Shown here one piece after another: positions 59,037 to 64,000 of a stretch of 64,000 nt of DNA (positions are counted from its first letter, which is position 1; each line of letters starts with the position of its first letter). The notes beneath the pieces are model-generated. The model worked only from the letters and a program-made list of their open reading frames with translations, was not told the origin of the DNA and made no database searches. The DNA is from Eukaryota sp. TZLM1-RC (taxonomy: Eukaryota; Metamonada: BaSk clade), in the NCBI GenBank assembly GCA_040285825.1, contig JAUPSS010000007.1, forward strand, positions 1,326,501 through 1,390,500, given 5' to 3'. A program made the position numbers and the translations under genes.

Positions 59037-60293
59037 TTTTTTAACTGAAATATTTATTGAGATAAAAATCAAACTCATCTGGACTTCAGTATCCTCCAAA
59101 CAAGCGTCACTATTACTGAACCTACTCACAGCATTACGTTCATATTCTACACCAATAGCTAAAAGTGCCTTTGAAATCATTGTTGGAATAGACTTGAAAA
59201 TGCAAAAAACAATTCTATTTAACCAGAAAGTGGAGTTCATTGTTTTACCAGACCTATTCAGTAACACTTTGAAATTTTCAAAAAAGTGCAACCCTGAAGG
59301 TCCAATAATGCCAAATAGAGAAATTGCAAACGGCACAAACTGATATTCCACATGTTCCACTCTACCTAATTGTGCCAAGGGTTCTTCATATTTTTTTGTC
59401 TTCTTTTTTTCAGCGTTAGATAACGGCGAATCAGCGGAATACACTAAACGAGCAGCAGAATTTTTGCAAACATCCACTGAAACAACGTTTACAACATTGA
59501 GAACCCCATCAATCCCTGGAGCTACTAAATCTGCCCTTCTTTTACCAAAGGAATCATCCGTTTGATCTGAAGACAGCTTACGTACTAGTGGCTCAATAAA
59601 TGCCTCTATATTGAAACTTTTGCACATGGCATATATTGATCACGAACTGAGTCATGAACAAGTGAGCAATAAGTTATAAAATACTTACAGTTTAAAATAT
59701 GGGAAAGCGTAACAACACTCTTGCAGCGACAAATTAAATCATTTGGTAAAGAACAAGGCCATAGAAAGCATCTCATTCTCATTACAGTGGTCCATTGGTG
59801 ATCATTCAGTAGAAGGCCATAAATGTTGGGAATTTGGGAGATTAGGCAACTTGAGCAACTGTCTTCAAGATCAGTCAAAAAGTTTGCAAAAACGGGATTT
59901 TTTTCTTTAGCCAAGCAAAGACGTACAATAGAATTCAAGTTTTCTAAAACTTTCAAGATTTTTTTCTGTAATTTTGCAAAAGACAGTGGTAAGGAGAGCA
60001 AGCTTCTTGGAGGAAGATCGACAATATCAGAGGGGTAACATTTAGACCAAATATTGATTCTAATTCATTTCCAAATTGAGTCAACAGAGTCGAAAGTTGG
60101 CCTTTGACTTCATCAATATTTCCGTGATAACAACCCAAAAAACGAAAACCAGACTGATCATAATTGATAAAGGGGACATTGACATCGTTAATGATAAAAT
60201 CAATTGGTTCATGACCAATAATCAAACATTTGGAGATATTCATTGAGAGACCAATATCTTCATAACGCTGTTGAATAAAAGTTGCTATTTGTT
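59037..60293 (-). mobile_element. Family C non-LTR retrotransposon, copy 3, with internal deletion
   Basis: Flanked by TGGGAA at 59031-59036 and 60294-60299. Compared with the other copies it lacks roughly 600 bp between the FGNELESI segment and the LSPNIWAKCF segment, joined near 60053 at a shared ATTG. A one-base change near 59632 breaks the frame between finger and C-terminus. Present parts: ISKCLIIGH, FLGCYHGN, SLPLSFAKLQ, the finger CRCKSVVTLSHILNC, the endonuclease motif RRADLVAPG, and LNRIVFCIFKSIP. The 3' end is GAAATATTTATTGAG reversed, as in the other copies. Confidence 0.82.
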
Positions 60294-60299
60294 TGGGAA

Positions 60300-60680
60300 C
60301 TTGATTCATTGGTTTTCACAATACCCCAATTGTTTTTCCGGTTGTAGAACAATGTGGCTGTTGGAATTTTAGATACGTAGACGTGTGCACTTATTGGTGG
60401 ATGCAGAAATGCAATATTTGAACTTTCTGAAAGATTTTCTGATTGGGTAAATTCATTGATGACAACGCAATGTATGAAAATGATCTTTATAATAATATAT
60501 GCAGCTCGGCTGATTGAAATCAAGATCTTCACTGATTGTTATTGGAAATGGTTGTCTCTGAAAATAATTCATAAGATTTTTCACTTTTTGTTACCATCAT
60601 ACCGCGAAGATTTGGATTGCGTATCATTAATGAAGCGGTATTATTGCAAAAAAAAGAGATTGTATTTGAACATTAGCTTT
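60300..60680 (+). pseudogene. Family B relic
   Basis: Short blocks match the family B region before the finger, for example CAGCTCGGCTG, AATCAAGATCTTCA and GAAGATTTGGATTG at 60500-60625 (compare 16085-16205). Order and spacing are kept but frames are lost. Confidence 0.6.
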
Positions 60681-61700
60681 TGTTGGTGGTGGAAGATTTT
60701 GTATCGTTTCCCTGAAGATATTCATTTGCTGATTCCATCTGTTTCATAATATTTGTATGATGCTAATGTGGGCATTCATATTTATTGCACACAAATTTGG
60801 TGTGACTGTTTTCCCGACTCAGCAAGAGATTACTCCACAAAACTTGGTTTATTTAAGGTATAGTGTAAAAGAACCATCAAACAATTTGACAGTAATATTT
60901 GAAGGCTTGGATTATGAAGTACGTCTTTGCATGGGCAAGCAAAAAATGCTGCTTTTGCAAATTGTTTACTGAAAGTTTGTGATAGTTCTGCCTCTTGTTG
61001 AATTCATCAAATATCAAGAATTTATGATTTCTTTCTCAATGACCCGTGATTTTTGTTGTCTTTGCGTCTTCGATCTTTGAATTGAGATCATAATCTTTCT
61101 CATAGATTAATTTGTAAATGTGTAAATTCTGTCACTCCAACCCATTTCTTCAATTGTAATCGATTTATTACTTATAGATCAAGGTGCATGATGCAGTTCG
61201 TGATCAGCATCATTGTATGTATGAATCCTACAAGATTGAATCTTTTTAGAACCTTTGGTTTCAAATTCGGCTGATGGATCTGACAGAAATTCTTTTGGTG
61301 ACAGTTGTGGTGATGTGCTAGTTACCATACTTGATGGATCGATCAATGGTCAGTATTGATGTTAGATCTACTGATGTAACAAACAGCTCAAATGCAAAAC
61401 TGGCACAATCATACCTTTACGTACCTTTACGAAGAGTCGAAGAAGCGAAAATTATAAAGGATACAGAATAATGACCACAGAATAATGAACATTCTTTGTT
61501 CTTTCGCTTTTTCTTAATTTGGAAGTTTGGGTAAAACTGTGCTATCTTTCTTGGACGATTTCTCATCTATTGTAAAAACCTGAACTGGAAGAATATTCGA
61601 CCAAACCTTTTGGCGAAACAGAATTGACTTTTCTGTTTTCAAGAGAATGTATAGTCTTGTTTCTAGCTCATTGTTATTACTAGGAAAATTTTATGAAAAA
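60681..61700 (+). pseudogene. Family D relic
   Basis: Degenerate pieces in order: FPEDIHLL near 60710, LDYEVRLCMGKQK near 60910, ICKCVNS and THFFNCNRFITY near 61115-61180 (finger), VHDAVRD near 61190, then LSFLDDF near 61545 and FWRNRIDFSVFK near 61610. Same order as 21335-21906 plus 24398-25075. Many stops show long inactivity. Confidence 0.65.
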
Positions 61701-61735
61701 ATCTCGACTACCTACTGCCCTACTAATAAATTGTT

Positions 61736-63987
61736 TCACTGAGTCAGAGAAGAACAATGTGGAAGATCAGAAATAGTTAACAACAAGAGCAAAAACAAAA
61801 ACACAATGTTCCATGGCCCAAATATTGGTAGAATAGTTAACGAACAAATAACAGAATAAATAACAACAAAAACCGTGCGGTTGGTATATTTGCCACTCTG
61901 ATGGTATAAATAGCCTATGAAAGCTGAAGAAACAAGAGAACGGAGAAAAGCTACATATTCCAATAGAATTACATACTTGTGCTCTGAATAAACCAAAAAA
62001 CAAATGAACATACACACTACTGGCCCACATAGCACAACTGCTACAGCAAACCATTCAAAAGATTTGCAACAGCGATCAAATAAAATGCACAAGGCGATGC
62101 AGGAAAATATCACAACATCTGCAACAACAAATAACCTAAAGAAAGGCATAACCAAATCTGTCCAATATGGAGAGGAAAGATAAAAAGTGACAAAAATTAC
62201 AGCGAAAACTCCGCAAAAAATGAGACTATTTTGAAAACAACTGAAATTATGTGGTTCAGTGGTGCCGAAAATCACTTTACGGTTGACTTTGGAACATGAG
62301 AACAACAAGAAAAAACCATACACACTACATGAAAAGCTGAAATTCATCAATGTTAGTTGTAGAAAATCTTCAAGCTCATTGGCCAGGAACAGAGACAAGA
62401 CTCGCATGAAAATCATACAAAAATACAAAAGTTCAGGAGGAAGGTATTTGACATCAGTCCTTTGTTTGAAGGTGTAAAAAAATATCATCAGTAGCGTTCC
62501 AAGAAAAGGCACAATATACGGGTCAAATAATGCTGAAAGAAAGAGTCCAACAGCACAACATGAAAAAGACAAAAATCGTGGAAGTGCAAATGTTGTAAAA
62601 TTATGCGAAGAGCGGGATCTTGAGTTACGTGTCCATGATGATGCAACATTTCTGCTTGAACGAGAGGTTGTCACGGGAGTTGAATTTCTTGAAGACGACT
62701 GAGGAGCAGTGACTGCTGGGACTGATTTTAATGGAGGTGTTTCCAGTGCAAGAGTCATAGCACCAGGAGCAGATGGAATAAATTCTTCCCTGGAGTAATG
62801 TGTACCAATAACGGCAGGTGAATTCCTCACAGATGATGGAAGAGTAGTGATAGGGGGGCTGTCATAAATTGACGTGCTGCCTGTGCAAGAGTCATGACAC
62901 CGGGTGCGGATGGAATAACCTCTTCTGATGGGGGATTGGAATTTCCACGAACTTTCGCAAGAACTGAAGCCGCAGATGGGCGTGATCCAGGAGAAATTGC
63001 AACCATGGAATAGACAAGTGGTTTCCACTGAAGAGGTAGTTGTTCTAAATCTATCAATGCTTCGCCTTGTTTCTTGACACGCTCAACTTGTAAAGCTTGA
63101 GCGCTGCTAACTACATAAGAAGGGTTGTTATTCGTTAAAATAGCCCAAAACAGCACACCCAAAGAAAAAATGTCTACAGGTGAGCTAACTCTGATGCATT
63201 GGCCCATAAGGACCTCTGGTGCCATGTAGGCAACAGTTCCGAAGACTGCTTGTGTCGCTACAGCATTGTTACTTCGAGAATCATCAATGTCTCCAATCTT
63301 TGCGGCGGTGATACTACCGTTCCGTATTTTCAGCATAACATTTCCAGCAGAAATATCCCTATGAACAAATCCTTTCTCATGAAGAACTGTCAGCCCAGCA
63401 GCGGCATCTTCCATAATCAACTCTGCTTCAGACAATGAGAAAAGCTGCTCTTTCAGAAAACACTGTTCAATGGATGAAGACATACGTTCCTGAACCAGCC
63501 CCGGTGGATTATAGGTAACACCATATAAAGCAACAATGTGATCGGTAACACCAATACTCTTAAACAGTTGGAATGTTCTTTCAACGTCTTTGCGAACTGC
63601 ATCGATGTTATCAACAGAGTAGTAGGGACATTTCCACACAACATCATTTGATCGTAAGCGAGCAGTTAAAATTTCGGCCTTAGGTGTTCGAACCAATAAA
63701 CTTTTGTGAAGGAGATCTGATGTGTCGACGGTGGTTGGTTTGAGCATACTTTGCATGCCTTCTTTCAGATTGTAGTTAACTCTAACCTCATCAAGGGAAG
63801 AGGGTTCTCTGCAGCATGGGCAACTGGGATTTATTGGTAACCACTGGTTCATGCAATCTGCACAGAAACTGTGACCACAAGGGAGAACGACGGGATTCAG
63901 GAGAAGACCTCCATGAATGATGCATAAGAAGCTTTCATGGTAATCGTCCATGTATGATCTCGAACAAAATTCACGAATTTCCTTCAT
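61736..63987 (-). CDS. RING-type ubiquitin ligase / protein kinase / multi-span membrane protein, one frame break
   Basis: The first frame (63987-62827) has a RING-like domain (C22, H25, C37, H39, C42, C45, C56, C59; CGHSFCADC, CPCC), then a kinase domain with VVWK (K119), HRDISAGNVML (199-209), GDIDD in place of DFG (232-236), GTVAYMAPEV, and DIFSLGVLFWAI. No glycine loop is seen, so activity is uncertain. The second frame (to 61736) is Ser/Thr-rich, then has about nine hydrophobic spans (FLLLFSC, VVLCGPVVCMFICFLV and others). The two frames overlap. The repeats EEVIPSAPG and EEFIPSAPG, and SSVRNSPAV and SSSRNSTPV, fall on both sides of the break, so they are one gene. One extra base in the G6 run at 62853-62858 would join them. 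Mini-introns at 62790-62830 or 62881-62900 are alternatives. Confidence 0.6.
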
Positions 63988-64000
63988 TCAGCATTCACAA

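Noticed and set aside
62790-62830. 41-nt intron as first choice for joining the RING-kinase and membrane frames
   Set aside because: It would remove SSVRNSPAV-type sequence that is repeated as coding sequence (SSSRNSTPV) and kept in the relic at 56035-56055. Kept only as an alternative.
61736-63028. Independent membrane protein gene overlapping the kinase gene
   Set aside because: The overlap carries the same peptide repeats as the kinase end in a different frame, which fits one gene with a frame break better.
1-64000. tRNA, rRNA or other structured RNA genes
   Set aside because: None was recognised by reading for tRNA box sequences or rRNA cores. A covariance-model scan would be needed to exclude them.

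Overview
The window looks like nuclear DNA of a flagellated, AT-rich unicellular eukaryote. Evidence: long, mostly intronless genes for eukaryote-only proteins (MMS19, MAT1, an Hsp70 exchange factor, a CAMKK-type kinase, a PP2C phosphatase and the axonemal protein CFAP46), one convincing GT-AG mini-intron of 31 nt, and a dense load of eukaryotic transposons. TAA, TAG and TGA all end genes here, so the standard code fits. The lineage cannot be fixed from sequence alone. A metamonad-like or other anaerobic-type flagellate would fit, but that is inference.

Layout. 1-8.6 kb: a complete Ty3/gypsy LTR retrotransposon (852-8185, identical 155-bp LTRs, 4-bp target duplication) inserted into a non-LTR element (family A). 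8.7-15 kb: a tandem array of about 1.1-kb tails of another non-LTR family (B), itself interrupted by a gag-only LTR element present as LTR-gag-LTR-gag-LTR. 15-18 kb: relics of non-LTR elements. 18.8-20.8 kb: an unusual ATPase / B-box zinc finger / PD-(D/E)XK-nuclease gene. 21.3-25.4 kb: a family C element inserted in a family D relic, plus a short element tail next to the MMS19 promoter. 25.5-28.5 kb: MMS19. 28.5-35.4 kb: gene-poor DNA with a decayed surface-protein-like gene, a frameshifted HD-domain gene and a family A copy. 35.5-50.2 kb: the gene-rich core, with CFAP46, MAT1, HSPBP1/FES1-like and PP2C, separated by two almost identical Mutator-like (MULE) transposons. 51-54.8 kb: a family C element nested in a family B element. 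56.5-57.9 kb: a CAMKK-like kinase with the mini-intron. 58-61.7 kb: more relics. 61.7-64 kb: a RING / kinase / multi-membrane-span gene with one frame break in a homopolymer.

The host genes belong to unrelated housekeeping systems: cytosolic iron-sulfur targeting (MMS19), TFIIH/CDK activation (MAT1), Hsp70 cycling, cilium central pair, and signalling by phosphorylation. They do not form one pathway. Four non-LTR families (A-D) share one C-terminal plan: a CCHC finger, then a restriction-like endonuclease motif. They form a mutually nested community. The gag-only element shares LTR ends, target-duplication size and leader motif with the full gypsy element, which suggests it uses that element's enzymes.

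The most unusual items are the ATPase-nuclease gene, the RING-kinase-membrane fusion, the gag-only tandem element and the very short intron. All family assignments rest on motifs and remembered family features, not on searches.
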